Shown: piece after piece, positions 1 to 12,266 of the stretch | Layout of the letters: every line of letters starts with the position of its first letter | Position numbering within the stretch: position 1 is the stretch's first letter | Source of the DNA: Podocnemis expansa | Taxonomy: Eukaryota; Chordata; Testudines; Podocnemididae | Length of the DNA stretch: 64,000 bases | Reading direction: 5' to 3' | NCBI GenBank assembly: GCA_007922195.1 | Contig: ML682038.1 | Location: 8,463,775 to 8,527,774, forward strand | Notes under the pieces: model-generated | What the model was told of the DNA's origin: nothing | What the model saw: only the letters and a program-made list of their open reading frames with translations | The model's database searches: none | Made by a program: the position numbers and the translations under genes

Positions 1-2960
1 TTCCTGAGAGCTGCCCAGGACTGAAAGGGTACAAAAATACCTTGAGGCCACCAGAACCTCTCCCTCACGTTTGGGCTGCAGGTGCTCAGCTGTAACCATT
101 CGAGGCGCAGCAGAGAATTTAGCTTTATGTCAAAGAGTTTCTTTTATTAAATTGTATAGCTGTTAAAGATGGAGTAAGGCCATGAGATCACCTACTTTCT
201 GCTGATGAAAGATTGTTCCCTATGCCCTTACTTTCTAGTGACTTGAATTATGTAATTACGTATTTATATGTTGTGCATGAACTACGTACTTTGTATGTAA
301 CTTTGCTTGGGAAATTACTACAGCTTGTTCAAAAATTACATTAGTTCATTTTTAGCTGCCTTTGTTCTGTTACCTGATCACTCATGGGCAGCTTCTGGAG
401 AACTGTCCATACCCATGTCCACTTCTCCAGCAGTGATAGCACCAGTAATCATAATGGAATCACTTGGGAGAATGTTGGCTATAGCTAACAGAGAGTTGGC
501 TGTCTACTTGGACATATCAGGTCTCTTCCCTCTCCTCCTCACACTAAAAGCTTTTTGGAGGCTCTTGCTGATTTCTGGAAAAAAGATGAAGACATTTCCA
601 GTGCAGTGTGGTAGGGAAAGTGGCAGCAGAGCCCTCTTAGTGTCTTCTGCTGTCTGTCTGCCATCCCCAGACACATTCCATTGGTTTCCTTCTGGAGCTT
701 CTGCTACTTTGTCTTCGCAAAAGAAGCAGGTACGCAAAGGAGAACCCTTCTGGGCAGCTTTATGATATTTAGTGGCACTTGCATGGCCTAATAACTTCAT
801 ACATAGTAATAACACAAGGGAAAAATGTAACAACCAAATTCATCCATGGAAGACTAATGCATGCTCAGTGGTCAGTGCACTCTGTTCCACTTTTCTTCAA
901 TACTGGCCATGTGTAGTATCCTATTCCTTTAATTAAAAAAAAAATTAATAATGGACAATTCTAGTTTAAAATCATAGGACTTTCCATATACCTTACATAG
1001 TATCTAAGGCTAATGACTAGTGTAGAAGAGTTCCACATGTGTAATCTTTGTGAAATATTTTGGTTCTGTTCTGCAGTGTTGCTTTGAACAGTGCTCTGCT
1101 CCCAGTTCTGTCCTAGTGCTTTAGGAAGAATGTGGAGGGATTGGATGATCAAAAAGGCTAAAAACGGACTTATCAGTGTGATAGAGTATAAGAGTGCTTC
1201 CATGCTGCACAATTTCTGTTCCATAAACCAGAAAACTTTGTCCAGCCCAACACTACTGTGGTCTCTCCAACTATTCTGACATTGGGAAAATGCATTTTAA
1301 ATGAGGCAACACTCATAAGGCTAAAGTTTGAGCCTCAGCTCTCTGCATAGCAACTTTCGTTGTTGCAGCTTTCATTTTTGTTAATAGATGACTAGTTGAG
1401 TAAATAACTTCTTGCAGAAAGGTTTGCTCTTGCTTAGTCAGTGTTCTTTCAGGTTACTTGTAGCTGTATAAAACCAAATATGTTGATGGTTTAGGATTGA
1501 TTGATCTGATTTTTCTTTTTTGTGTATTCCACATTCATATGTACAATATCAAGCTGTGGGTATCTAGAGCCAGATTTCCAGCTGCTGTGAACTGGGGTAG
1601 CTCTGTTGGCTACACCATTTTACACCAGTAGAATGTCTGGCCCATGACCTTTATTTTCAATCAGACTTTCAATGGAAATTCTGAATTTTACTGAAATGTT
1701 AAAGCCCATCTATATATATATATATATTTGGTTCCTAAACTGCCCTATCCTTCCATTCTCCTTGAAACCCAGGAATATTGTGAAGAAAGTTGTCACTGTA
1801 TTATTTTATATTAAGAATGGGCTATAAAAGGTAAAAATAAATAAAAATAAATACATGCCCTAAGGCTTTTTAATAAAAATAGTATTCACATTTTGATGGC
1901 AATCATTGGTTAAAAGCTCCACTTCCATTATCCAGATAGCTTTGTGATATCTTGGAGGCAAAAATAAGTTAAAAATAATTCTTCATGGATCTGATCCAGC
2001 TTCCACTGAAGTTTATGGAAAAATTTCCATTGTCCTCAGTAGGTTTTGGATAAGGCTTCTGAATTTGATCTTGCACTATAGAAGTCAATGGATGTTTTGC
2101 CATCAACTTCAATGGGAGACGAAGCCAACCCCTTTGCAACAAAACATGTTCCCCTCTTATTGCATGGTATCTCAAGACATGGCCTTGGAAGTGCTGGAAC
2201 TTATGGAATTGTGGCATTCAGAACATATTTCTATTGGATTTGGTATGACTTTATTTCCAAGGTAAATGTGCAGGAATCTGTAACAACATTAGTTCAAAAG
2301 CTAATCCTTTCTAGATTGAGCACAGAATCTGCAGAAAGCCTTGCTTTATTTGAAACTCATTCAATTTTATGGGCTATTTTGATGAGGGAGGGATGGATTT
2401 TATTGAGGCTTTAATCTGTCCAATTAACTGAGATTGAAATGCGTGCTCCTGCCTGTGTTCAAAACCAACCCTTCTATGTAATTTATCTAAAATAGATCTG
2501 TTTGTGACAGGATGAATTCTTACATCAGCTTCAGCTTGCCCACCAACCATGGATTTTGCCAAGCGACACAGAGAGTGAAGGAGTGGAAGCAGATCAGGAT
2601 AAATGTGAGTGTGTTTTTGGGAGCTGATGGTGCCTGAGAGAACTTTTTTTTGTACTTTTTAAACTTCCCTCCCCCCCCTTTCTTTGGACCAAATCCTGCA
2701 CTCTTTGTTCACAAGTCATCTTTACCCCAGTGTGGATATTAACATAATGATTACACAGAAGCAGTGGGGTTGAAGGATTGCATTTATAGGACTTCTTTAC
2801 ACAAACATTTCTACGGTCAAGCTCCTGCAAGTTCTTGAGTTGTCCTTATAAGAGCACTGTCCATTTGAAGGCTCTTTTGGTCCAATCATATGAGTAACAG
2901 TCATCAGCATTATGACCTAAATGAGAGAATAAGCCAATATTGTACACTATGAAGTGCTAC
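1..2960. other. No gene recognised; unclassified AT-rich sequence
   Basis: I see no coding exon, RNA gene or well-bounded mobile element here. Open frames such as the 152-codon one at 307-765 resemble nothing I know and overlap an equally long frame on the other strand, so they look accidental. There is a short TA run near 1711-1727 and a C-rich run near 2670. Two short fold-back stretches at 1993-2043 and 2081-2116 are listed separately. Confidence 0.6.
1985..2120. repeat. Degenerate fold-back words of the TCAATGG/CCATTGA type
   Basis: Two neighbouring short inverted repeats are visible. At 1993-2043 a stretch containing CCACTGAAGTTTATGG is followed by CCATTGTCCTCAGTAGG. At 2081-2116 GAAGTCAATGG is followed by CCATCAACTTCAATGGG. 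Similar words recur elsewhere in the window (20154-20185, 23181-23217, 34427-34456). This pattern is common in turtle and bird DNA in my recollection, but I cannot name the family. Confidence 0.4.
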
Positions 2961-2975
2961 ACTTTGAAGCTTTAA

Positions 2976-3211
2976 CCCAAGGGATGTGAAACACATGGCC
3001 TGCGGGCTGCATCCAGCCTACAGACTTCTTTCATTTGCCCCCCCCCCCCCCGACTGTGCTCTGCAGGACCACACACTCCACCTAACAGAGAGAGAGAGCG
3101 AGAGGTCTCATATACCCAGAGCTACGCAATGCTGTGAGAATGTCAGGTCTCATGAGACTGCGGAGTGCTTAGTAAGCAAGCTTGTGCTCCATAAGACCAC
3201 GCTCTCTCCCT

Positions 3212-3248
<37 letters not shown>

Positions 3249-3300
3249 TGTGTGGAGTTCAGTCTTATATACACAATGCTCTGTGATGCCATGAGACCTG
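2976..3300. repeat. Possible hAT-like end followed by AG microsatellite with a duplicated flank
   Basis: The start (GGGATGTGAAACACATGGCC, near 2980) resembles the GGGGTCTCAAACTCATGGCC type of hAT-like terminus, followed by a C run near 3039-3052. Two related stretches follow, each with CTAACAGAGAG, an AG run, a CTTATATAC/CTCATATAC word, and an ATGAGAC word (about 3080-3160 and 3205-3300). The longer AG run is at 3215-3246. I see no convincing target duplication. Confidence 0.35.
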
Positions 3301-3311
3301 ACACTCTAGAT

Positions 3312-4011
3312 GGGGGATTGGCAACAGAGGTTCAGTGAGCTACTTTTGGCTCACTGAGCATCCCCTTCTGGCTCCCTGGCAGTCTCTTCCAAGGAGCCAG
3401 GTGTGCTTTGTGGACTCCCAGCTCACCCACCCCCCCCATCACAATGACATGAGCTGGAGCTGGCCAAAGGGGGGAGGAAGTGCAGGCAGCATGCGCTCCC
3501 TCTGTCCCTCCCTCCGCTGGCAGGGAGGAGCAGAGAGGCCCCACGTACCAGCCAGCCCTCCTTCCCAGGAGCAGCCGGGGAGAGCTGTGGCTTGCCGGAG
3601 CGGGGCCCTGGAGTGGCTGGGTCAGAGCAGCCTAAACTCCCTGGAGGGGGCCACACCAGGGCCCCGCTCCCACAAGCCACAGCTCTCCCCAGCTGCTCCT
3701 GGGACCTGGGAGCCAAGCTGCCTCCGTTGAGTCCTCGAGTGGCTGGGTGGAAGCAGCCTGAACTTTGTGGAGGGGGCTGTGCCAGGGCCCCGCCTCCGCA
3801 AGTTGCAGCTTTATTGTTAGCTACTACTGGGAAGGAGGACTGCCTGGTAGGTGGGACAGTGCTGCTCTGCCCTGCCAGTGCAGGGAGGGAGGGAGCGAGC
3901 ATGCGCCGCCCGGACACGTACACTCCCACCAGTGCTAGGGGCCGCAGCTCATGCAGTTGTGGGAGGGGAAGAGGGGATGGTTTTTCTCCCCCGCCCGGTT
4001 CCTGACCCCTG
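3312..4011. mobile_element. Non-autonomous hAT-like fold-back element, GC-rich
   Basis: The 700-bp block is flanked by CTCTAGAT (3304-3311) and CTCTAGAC (4012-4019), an 8-bp target duplication with one mismatch, as expected for hAT elements. Its left end GGGGGATTGGCAAC and right end GACCCCTG fit a decayed hAT terminus of the CAGGGGTCGGCAAC type. The interior is strongly palindromic. Arms 3566-3611 and 3656-3701 (46 bp) pair with three mismatches. A wider pair, about 3483-3566 with 3829-3912, also matches in inverted orientation. The frames of 131, 137 and 168 codons here are low-complexity translations of this GC-rich palindrome and not genes. Confidence 0.7.
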
Positions 4012-4019
4012 CTCTAGAC

Positions 4020-4725
4020 CCTAGTATTTTGATTTATGATACGTACTGCCCACTTAAAGTACATTTAAGTCAAATAAGGTGCGCCATACCAAATGAGTTT
4101 GTCACCCCTATGTTAACCAATCTTTTCTGATTATGCAATAGCCATAGATAATCTTGCTTGAAATGTTAAATGCTCTTCAGATTGAATTTATTTTAAGCAT
4201 AGTAGCTTGTGATCTGTCGGTGAAAATGTATGCTATTTCCCAGCCTATTTTGGTTTTAGGGTTATAAAAAACCAGGCTATTTAATCAGGTGCTTAGAGCA
4301 CTTTTTACATTGAATTAGAACTAATTGAACAAACAGCATTGGAGTAAGACATGCCAGGTTCCCACAGTAACAGTCGCCTGCTGGCTAGTGTTGTATAATT
4401 CATGAAAAACACGTCTGATAAACGCAATACATTTTTCAATGTGATGTCACCTGAAAAATATAAGAATTACATTTGCTTACTCTGCTGTTCTGAGTTGACA
4501 ATTGGCCTGTAGTTTGCCTTTCATGTTACCATGTAGACACTGAGATTCCCAAATATTTACCCCTTCATTCTCACAGTTACACCTTTAACTGTTTTATCTC
4601 TGTGATAATGCATAACCTTCAGGCCCAGTCTGGCAACCTTTTCTGAGTGTGAGATCCTCACTTATTCAGTAGGTGTTCTGCATGTGAAAAACACCCCTGT
4701 ATAATGGACCAGATCTTAACAATTA
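4020..4725. other. No gene or recognised repeat
   Basis: AT-rich sequence between two mobile elements. I see no supported feature in it. Confidence 0.6.
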
Positions 4726-4727
4726 AG

Positions 4728-4958
4728 GGCATGTCTACACAGCAGCTGAGAGGATGTCTCTCAGGGCTTGTAGACAGAAATGCATTAGTTATGCTTGAGC
4801 TAGACTAGAGCTCTAAAAGTAGCAGTGTGCCCACAGCAGCATGGGCAGAGGTTTGGGCTAGTGTCCTGAATGCAGTCCCACCACCTGTGCCATCGCAACC
4901 ACTAGTTTTAGCATGCAAGCTCAAGCTTAGCTACTGCATTTTTGTCTACCTGTTCTGG
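4728..4958. mobile_element. Degenerate DNA-transposon MITE
   Basis: The left end GGGCATGTCTACACAGCAG and the terminal GTCTACCTG near 4944 resemble the hAT-like MITEs of turtles that begin with GTCTACAC. The interior carries inverted words around CTTGAGCTAG and AAGCTCAAGC. Boundaries are approximate because no target duplication is evident. Confidence 0.4.
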
Positions 4959-4968
4959 AAAACACTTT

Positions 4969-5335
4969 GACTATGTCTACACTAGAGGGCTCAGGTAATT
5001 TGACTTAATAAGGTTTACTTAAAGTCAGCCTTATTAAGTCAACTTAAAGAAGCCCCACTTGTTTAAGTTGACTTTAAATGGGTCCTCTGGCTGAAGTCAA
5101 CTTCATAAAATTGACTTAAATGGCTTTCCTGACTTAAGTTGACTTTATTAAATTGACTTTAATGGCTGCATTTTGTTACATTGACTTAATATGGTCAACT
5201 TTAAGGGTTAGAGTTATTAAGTTGACTTAAGCAAGTGCTTAAGTTGACTTAATGAACTCCATATGTGGCCCTGGAGTTGCTTAAGTCAACTTAAGCCTGG
5301 TTAAGTCGACTTAAGCCTCCGGTGTAGACATACCC
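4969..5335. mobile_element. Palindromic-word MITE, AAGTCGACTT type
   Basis: Terminal inverted repeats are GACTATGTCTACAC at the left and GTGTAGACATACCC at the right, with TTT on both sides (4966-4968, 5336-5338). The interior consists almost entirely of variants of one word, including the perfect 14-bp palindrome TTAAGTCGACTTAA at 5301-5314 and many one- or two-base variants such as AAGTCAACTTAA. There is no coding capacity. The 3-bp duplication suggests a PIF/Harbinger-type transposase acting in trans, which is an inference. Confidence 0.8.
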
Positions 5336-5338
5336 TTT

Positions 5339-6348
5339 ACCAGTGATGCACTATGAGTGTTCTAAGAGGACTTCTTGCTTGTTCTCTGTGCGGGAGTTAA
5401 TTTCACTTTGGGTTCACAAGTGAAGCTCAGTCAGGAGGTAACCTACTGTATATCTGTTGTGAAATTGTTAATGTCTCTTTGACACTCATAAACACTATTG
5501 GTTTAGTTATAACTTATAACACAGAAAGGAAAAGTATAATTGCAAATTATGGCTTCCTTCTTGAAAAGGATTTATGTTGTAACATGCTCTCATCTTGATT
5601 TTATGTCTGTCTTATCATCATTCATAGTTTTCTGTTCTATTTAAATTAGGTCTTTCTTTCTACTAATATAGCTATAGAAGTAGAATTAAAAATGTTCGAT
5701 CTAAGCAATATTGCACTGTATGGGACACCTGAGAATGGCAAATTGGGTTAAAAATCAGATTTTTAAAAAATAATTATGTGATAATGGTAGCCATCTGGAG
5801 ATGGAATGTTAGTGTTATAGCCAAGCCATGGTTCAGAGCTTGAACTGCTAGAAGGTATGACATGCCAGCACCCATGTGCTGAAATGGCTGTACAGTGCAG
5901 AGCCAGTAAGAAGCCTGGCATACTTACTGATACCAGGTTTTAGTATTCATTGTATGTGGTGCAGCAGACAAAGTATGGGAAGAGTCAATCTCATTTTTCA
6001 TCCTAAAGTTAACAAATGACACTTAAGTCTTCATGGAACACTATATATGTGATTTAGTGTTGAGAGGCCTGAAATCTCATAATTTATGTGTCTTAAGAAA
6101 AGAGCTACAGAATTAATCTTTACAATAGTAACACCTGTTCTTTGACTCCACTTTTAATAAATTATGTATGGATAATATTTTCCACATTCTTTGACTTCTT
6201 TGAGATAATAGCCCCCAGGTGTGAAGATAAGCTTGGGTACTGGGAAAATTCCTCTATCAAAGCAAAAAATTAGGAGACAAATTATCTTTGTCATTTTGAG
6301 GTCTTTTATTGTAAATTATCTTATTTTATTCCTATAATGAATGTTACT
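5339..6348. other. No gene or recognised repeat
   Basis: AT-rich sequence with stops in all frames. Nothing in it can be supported as a gene or a bounded element. Confidence 0.6.
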
Positions 6349-6361
6349 TTGGAAAATGAAT

Positions 6362-6548
6362 AATCAAGGATACTGGTGGCTCTTCTAAAGACTAATAAAT
6401 TTATTTATCACATCTTCTATCATCTGACAAAATGGCATTTTCTCCCATGAAAGCTCATGCAATAAATAAATTTGTTAGTCTTTAAAAGTGCCACCAGACT
6501 CCTTGTTTGTTTTGTTGAACTAGACTAGCGTGGCTACCCCTTTGGAAC
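6362..6548 (+). mobile_element. Twin-tail (head-to-head) Penelope-derived short element, copy A
   Basis: Flanked by a perfect 13-bp direct repeat TTGGAAAATGAAT (6349-6361 and 6549-6561). The right arm runs from CATCTGACAA (6421) through CCCATGAAAGCTCATGC and TTTGTTAGTCTTTAAAAG to CTACCCCTTTGGAAC. The left arm (about 6371-6411) is the inverted counterpart, shortened, ending ATTTATTTATCAC. Strand is given for the full-length arm. The tail is homologous to the 3' end of the Penelope copy at 40573-40702. Confidence 0.85.
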
Positions 6549-6561
6549 TTGGAAAATGAAT

Positions 6562-7850
6562 GAATACTTTATTTAGAGTAACATTTGCAGAAAGGCCTAA
6601 GTTAGTTATGATTCACATACACTAATAGCAGTTTAGTGCCAACTTCCCATCAATGGTTAGTGGGAAACAGGTGCTTAATAGGCATTTGTTCCATAGTAAA
6701 TCTCCCCCTGACTAAGTCCCATTTTAAAAAATGACTTAAGCATTTAGGAGCTGAAGTGCTGTTAAAAGTCGGTGGGTTTCAGGTTCCTATGGGACATTTG
6801 GAAGTTTGAGTTAAGTCAGTTAGGTGCTTTTGAAAATGTTATCCTTAGTTTTGTAAAATGGAACAGGAAGAACCCAGAACAACTGGAAAGTAATCCTTTT
6901 TTAAACAGTTCAGATTAGTTAGGGCAAAGTAAAAATTATTTTTCTTTGATGTTAAATGCCAGGATACAGATGCCTGAAATTCTTATTTATTAAAAGAGAA
7001 GATAAGAGGGGTAGTGGTAGTCATGACAATGTAGGAAAGCAAAATAGTCACCAACACTGTGGCTCTGCACTTAAAACATTTTTTTTCTTTTCAGTGTAAA
7101 TGCCATCCGTTCATGTGCTGTGACACAATCAACAGATATATTATGTGAGTTTAGTAGTCGCCTTTATAGTCTTTGAGTCCAAATCAACTTTCCATATTAA
7201 AGATATAATTAAACAAAAAACAAACAAACAAAAAAAAAACCCTAACCTCCCTCCTACCCCAAAAGAAGAACCCTGCTTTACTTGTCCTTTACCCTGGTGT
7301 GGATTAAGAAGTATCATGACTCTATTGCAATTCCTATTATGTGCACTGGATTAATTCTTCCTTGGTATTCTATATAAACTGAGCTCATGGGTGATTGCGT
7401 GAGGTCTGTGCAATGCATTTATACAGGACCTTGAACTTGCCCCAAATCAAAAACTTATGGTTCTCTTTTCATTTCAGATGTCACCCAAGGTCCACCAAAG
7501 AAATCAGCAGGCATGGGGTGATGCACTTTTTGCTTCAGATGCCATATTAGAGCCCATCTGCCCTTACTAGTGTTGTCTTTAGACACCTGGTGGCTTGCTT
7601 TCATTTCCTCTGAGATGGCTGCTCACTCCTCAGGAGGAGGAGTGATAAGAAAACCCTGTTATTCTGCTAACGCTTTAGGATTTCCAGGACTGGCAAGAAG
7701 CAACTTTCCACTTCATAGGGTAGCAATGTAGGGAGATAGCATCACCCTGTAGCTAGAAATTCCTTACAGGAAGAAACTAAATCTCCTAGTGAACCTGTGG
7801 AAGTTCATTCTGTACTTTCCCCTGAGAACAATCCCTGCGTAGCCTAATTC
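6562..7850. other. No gene or recognised repeat
   Basis: No bounded element is visible. An A-rich tract at about 7211-7240 (AAACAAACAAACAAA type) is present. The 69-codon frame at 7145-7354 runs through this tract and is not credible. Confidence 0.6.
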
Positions 7851-7858
7851 ATATAGTA

Positions 7859-9056
7859 CAGTGATTCCCAGCCTTTTTGAGTATGAGGATCTGTTTTTAA
7901 CCTCGAAAAATTTTGTGGGCCCCCAAATGATAATAGTTGTTATCAGGGACTGACTGCAGGCAGCGGTGCTGTAGATGGGCAGTGGAGGATGTGGCCCCCA
8001 CCTGCTCTTAAGGGGTAAGGACATATCTAGGTTATGGGTGCTCACAGTAAGTATATACAATTCATTTGGAGCACAGAAGTTAAACACCTTCAATGTAGGG
8101 GCCCACACTGGAAGGCAGGATACCTGTCATGGGCCATGTGGCTGCATGGGCTCCCCAACACTTTCCCCATCCATATTCACAGCACCATGGGCTCCCCTTT
8201 CACCTCCCCAGCTCTGCAGGCTCTCCCACACCTTTCCTCTTCCCTACCCTATGGGCTCTCCTTTGTCATGCTGGGTCCCTGACCCCCCCCGCCCCTCCCC
8301 TTCCCTTTCCACTTCCCCTACCTCCTGGTGGCAAGCAAAAAAATCAGTCTCAGTCACAGACAGCCAGGCTAGGCTCCTGACTCTCCCCTTCCCGCACATC
8401 ATTTTCAGTCATTCAGAAAGCTGGCCTTCAGTTGGCTCAATCCAGACTAACCTTTGTTTGATTGGCTTGTTCCCATGTGGGCGCCAGTCACTTTTTCGTT
8501 TTTTATTTGTGATTTGTGCAATGTGCTGTCAATCAACTTAACATGCTGACTGACTGACAGTGAACAGTTGGGTGGCGGGCCCATGTGGTGGCTCTCCAGA
8601 GCTGGCCTATCCTCCTGTGACTGAGAATCTGATTGGTTGGCAGACCACAGTAGAGCTGAGCCAGGATTGCCTGGAGTGCTTCCTTTGTTCCGCTGTGCTA
8701 TGCCTCAGATAAAGTGAGTGAGTCTGAGGCACGCCTCGCCCTGTTGTGCCGGGAGCCTGTCTTTGGAGTTTGCTGCTGCAGACAATCTCCATCTACAGCC
8801 CAGGCAGCAGGTCCATGGCCCAGATCAGTGCCCTTGGCAGGCCAGATCTGCCCCTACAGGCCATAATTTGACACCCCTGATTTAGAGCCCTCTCTAGAGC
8901 CTCCAACATGGATTGCTGGCCAGCAGTGGCTTGGGCCTGATCAGGCATGGGCTGCCTGCTGCTGTTGGCTTGGGTTGGGGCCAGATGTATTCACGAACCC
9001 CTTGCAATAACTCCGCAAACCCCCAGCAGTCATGGGTCATAGGTTGGGAACCACTG
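7859..9056. mobile_element. hAT-like element, 1.2 kb, no intact transposase
   Basis: The left end CAGTGATTCCCAGCC and right end GGTTGGGAACCACTG are near-perfect inverted termini of the common CAGTGGTTCCCAACC hAT type. Flanking 8-mers ATATAGTA (7851-7858) and AAATAGCA (9057-9064) agree at six of eight positions. The interior is GC-rich with pyrimidine tracts (8160-8330). It includes a second terminus-like word, TTTGACACCCCTGA near 8867-8880, which suggests another hAT end inserted inside. The frames at 7975-8541 and 8034-8282 show no transposase-like motif. Confidence 0.65.
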
Positions 9057-9064
9057 AAATAGCA

Positions 9065-9636
9065 CATGCACAGGGATTAAAGTACATAGTGTGCACAGTG
9101 GAAAGAGGGCCACTGGTGAAAGTTTTTGCAGTCTAAGCTCCACTGTAGACCTCAAACGAAGCCTGAGCTGAGGGACAGAAGAGTTGGAATTTGTTCGTAC
9201 ATTTTTACTCAGATTGATCTTGATTCTGTAGTGCTGAAGTAAACGGAAGCTTCACAGTTGACTTTAGTGGGCATAGGATGAGGCCTTCTCTTGCCTGTTC
9301 TTTTACTTTTGGTTCTTCCCTCAGCAGAAGACCCAACAAGTCCCACCCCCAGCCCAAGTTTTCAAATATAAGAAATTCAGATTTGTTTACGAGAATCTAA
9401 TTTAGGGGTCCTTGTTCAGAGGTTAATTGCTTTTATAAAAAGAAACAGGTAAAGATACATTTCCCCATAAGTGGCTAAAAAATCTGGGAGAAAGTCAGCA
9501 ATTCTGATGAAATAAAACAGAGGTCCCTGTTTTGCCACCTTTACTTATGCTGAATAGCATTAAAATAAATGGGAGTATTCAACATTAGCGAAGGTGTCAG
9601 GAACAGACCCCAAATAAACAAAAGAAAGGACACGTT
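9065..9636. other. No gene or recognised repeat
   Basis: Ordinary AT-rich sequence between two mobile elements. Nothing supportable is seen. Confidence 0.55.
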
Positions 9637-10150
9637 GGCTGTGTCTACACACAGAGAGTTAAAGTGATTTAACTTAAAGCGATCTAATTGAATTTCTATA
9701 AAAATTGTTAAAACGATTTAAGTTAAATCAATTTAACAGGTCCACACTAGAAAGTCAAATCAAACTAGCATGTCCAGGGACAGAACCTGCTAGTTCTATT
9801 TTGGAGAGGGGCACCATGGGAGATGTTGCAGGATGGCCCACTAGAAGGGCCATGTCCACACCCAATATAAGAAGAGAGAAAGGCACCCTGGGAAGGAGAA
9901 GGGCAGAAGTGTTAAATCGAAGAACCGTTAAATTGAAATAACACATCCACATTGTTATTTCGATATAAACGTTGCGATCTAAGCCTCGTTTCAATTTTCA
10001 ACTAAGTTTTATTAAATTGCTCTAATATCCCTTATTTCAAAATGATGGAGCTTGTCATTTTGAAATAAGAAAACATCATGTGGACCTAACCTTTTTAAAA
10101 TCGAAATAACCAGCGTTATCTCGCTTTAAAACCTGTGTGTGGACATACCC
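9637..10150. mobile_element. Palindromic-word MITE, TTAAATCG/ATTTCGAT type, with GC-rich centre
   Basis: Ends are GGCTGTGTCTACACACAG and CTGTGTGTGGACATACCC-like (right end at 10150). Flanking trinucleotides GTT and ATT are an imperfect pair. The outer parts are variants of TTTAACTTAAA and TTATTTCGA/TTTTGAAATAAG. The middle (about 9790-9915) is a unique block with GGAGAGGGGCACCATGGGAG and GGCACCCTGGGAAGGAGAAG. The same middle block occurs in the element at 15984, so the two are one subfamily. The opposed frames at 9705-9994 are artefacts of the inverted repeats. Confidence 0.75.
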
Positions 10151-12266
10151 ATTCAAGTGGAATAGCATTATGTTTCTCACTAAGGGCTCAGTTCTGTCAC
10201 CCTTATTCATGTTGAATAGTACCTTATCCCTATGATACTCCTACTTATTGAGGATACTGGCAGAATGGAGCCAATTGCTGAGGCAGAGACTAGAATGGAC
10301 TGGGACCTTATCTGATAACTGGGCCCTTCTTTACAGGTACGGTCGAGCCCTCAGTATCCATTCTAATAAATAACTCTAGATGTGCCGTAGTGAAACTTGT
10401 CAGCTGCTTTTCAGTTATTGGTAGAACAAGAGTATGAGTGCTGAACAGAAGTTAAAAACTGATGCTGTTTTGTGTTTGGTTTGGTTTGGTTGTTTTTGGT
10501 TTTGTTTTTTTTTAAAGCTTCCTCTTTTAAAGCTAGATGTCACTCAGAATGAATAAGCTGCAGAACTAGGCTCTCAGTGAGAATTATTGATCGCAATAAT
10601 GTGAACACAAATGCTTCCTTTCCTCTGATATCCTTATTGAGTTATCACACTCACTGCTGTGGGGACTATAGCAACACACCTTAGCATCACATTCTCTTCC
10701 AGTGGGTATGAATTTAAGGCAAAACTAGTCTCTCCCTCTGCAGGAAACACACTGGATGTGTGCCAAGCAGTTACTTAACCCCTATGTGGCATAAAAATTA
10801 GCTCCATGAAGGCCCCTCCAGAGTAGAGTGCAAGGTGTAGGAACCGGGGAGAGCATGAGTGGGCCAAGGGAGGAATGCCTGTGCACACATCTTCACATCC
10901 ATGGTTTCCCTATGAGTGAGTGTATGAAGGCTGGCACACACTATTCGAGATGTATTGTGCAAGAGAGGGAGGCTCAGCAGAGCAATTCAGGGGAGAACTT
11001 TATATGTCTGAGAGAACTAGGCTGTGTTTAGGAGGCATAACTGAGCCCTTGTTTGATATGCATGGTAATAAATGCCACTCTAGATGGGCCGTTTTGAGGT
11101 ATACCAGCTGCTTCTCCAGACACTGCTTATCAGTCATAGCTGGAATGAGAGGATGACATTTATGCTGGCTCAGGGTTATTTTTCTAGAGTTTCTTCTTAT
11201 CAGAGACCTAATGGACAGTGTCGGGTGAATTGTAAAACCAACACCAGTTAAGTAGACAGTACATCATCATTTACTGGAGGAGCATAATTTTTAGAGCTGA
11301 AGAGTGCTGAACTTTTTCCTGACAAACAATTGTTCTGCAAACACTTATGTATGTGTGTAAGTTAGTTCTTGCAGGACTGGGGCCTGCTAGTTCTGTGATG
11401 TCAGAACTCATCTTATTGTTATGAGAGCCAGGAAACTTGCATAATCTTTGAAATATGAAATGTGATTTTAAAAGTTCTTTTTTGGTGAACCAAATATGCC
11501 CCAGAATAAATGAATCCAAACATTTTTAGACTATATATAAAACAAAATTGGGAAGGCAACAAATGAAACTTATCAGTTATAAAGATGATGGTATGGATAG
11601 CCATAAAATCCTACACATAAAAAGATCCCTATTACTCCAGATTTGTGGCACAGTTATTTAATTTTGTAGATTTCAAAGTGCAAAATGAATTAATCCTCAT
11701 TGAAACTGAATATCCATTATATTAACTGCCAAGAAATACCGTAACATAGATATAAATGTTTGGCTTCCAGCTTGGACTTAAAAGGTTTCCCTTTATGTTC
11801 AAATAAACATTAGTAAATGGGATTCTAGGCTTTTAGGAAAGATTTGTTGGCTAGTCATCTTTTTCTGTAGTCTGCAAAATTTTACTTTATTTATAAACCA
11901 GAAGAAAGAATATGCACAGCTAAGTTTGAGATAACAATGAATTATTATTTATTTCAGTTATTTGAAAACTGCACTTAGTCCTACTAAAAAGGTTTATGGC
12001 AAAAGAAAAGCATAAACCTAAAATAAAGTGATCTATGTGAATTTTAATTAAAAATATCCCAATATTATATACTGATAAAAATACTCTGAGGTGGGTCTGA
12101 AGAGCTGTCTGGTTTGTTATTTAAATGTTAAGTTGTTTCAAAACATATTCATTGTTAAATGATTTATCTAAAATGCTAATTCATCTAAAAGCAAAGCTTT
12201 CCAGGGAACTGAAGCAGATATAACATTTTTAATTAAAGACTTTAATAGAATAAAGTTAATCTTTTA
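10151..12266. other. No gene; one diverged duplicated segment
   Basis: No coding exon or bounded mobile element is recognised. Two related segments at 10345-10415 and 11043-11117 share GAGCCC, TAATAAAT, CTCTAGATG, GCCGT and CAGCTGCTT in the same order and spacing. A T/G-rich tract lies near 10470-10515. Confidence 0.55.

Noticed and set aside
307..765. 152-codon frame as a secreted or membrane protein
   Set aside because: The start looks hydrophobic, but there is no family similarity I recognise and a 109-codon antisense frame overlaps it.
3335..4005. Overlapping frames of 131, 137 and 168 codons in a GC-rich block
   Set aside because: They are translations of a palindromic hAT-like element on both strands; long frames are expected by chance in GC-rich inverted repeats.
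4969..5335. CRISPR-like or satellite array because of the regularly repeated short word
   Set aside because: Words are variable, both orientations occur, there are no unique spacers of constant length, and MITE termini with a duplication bound the block.
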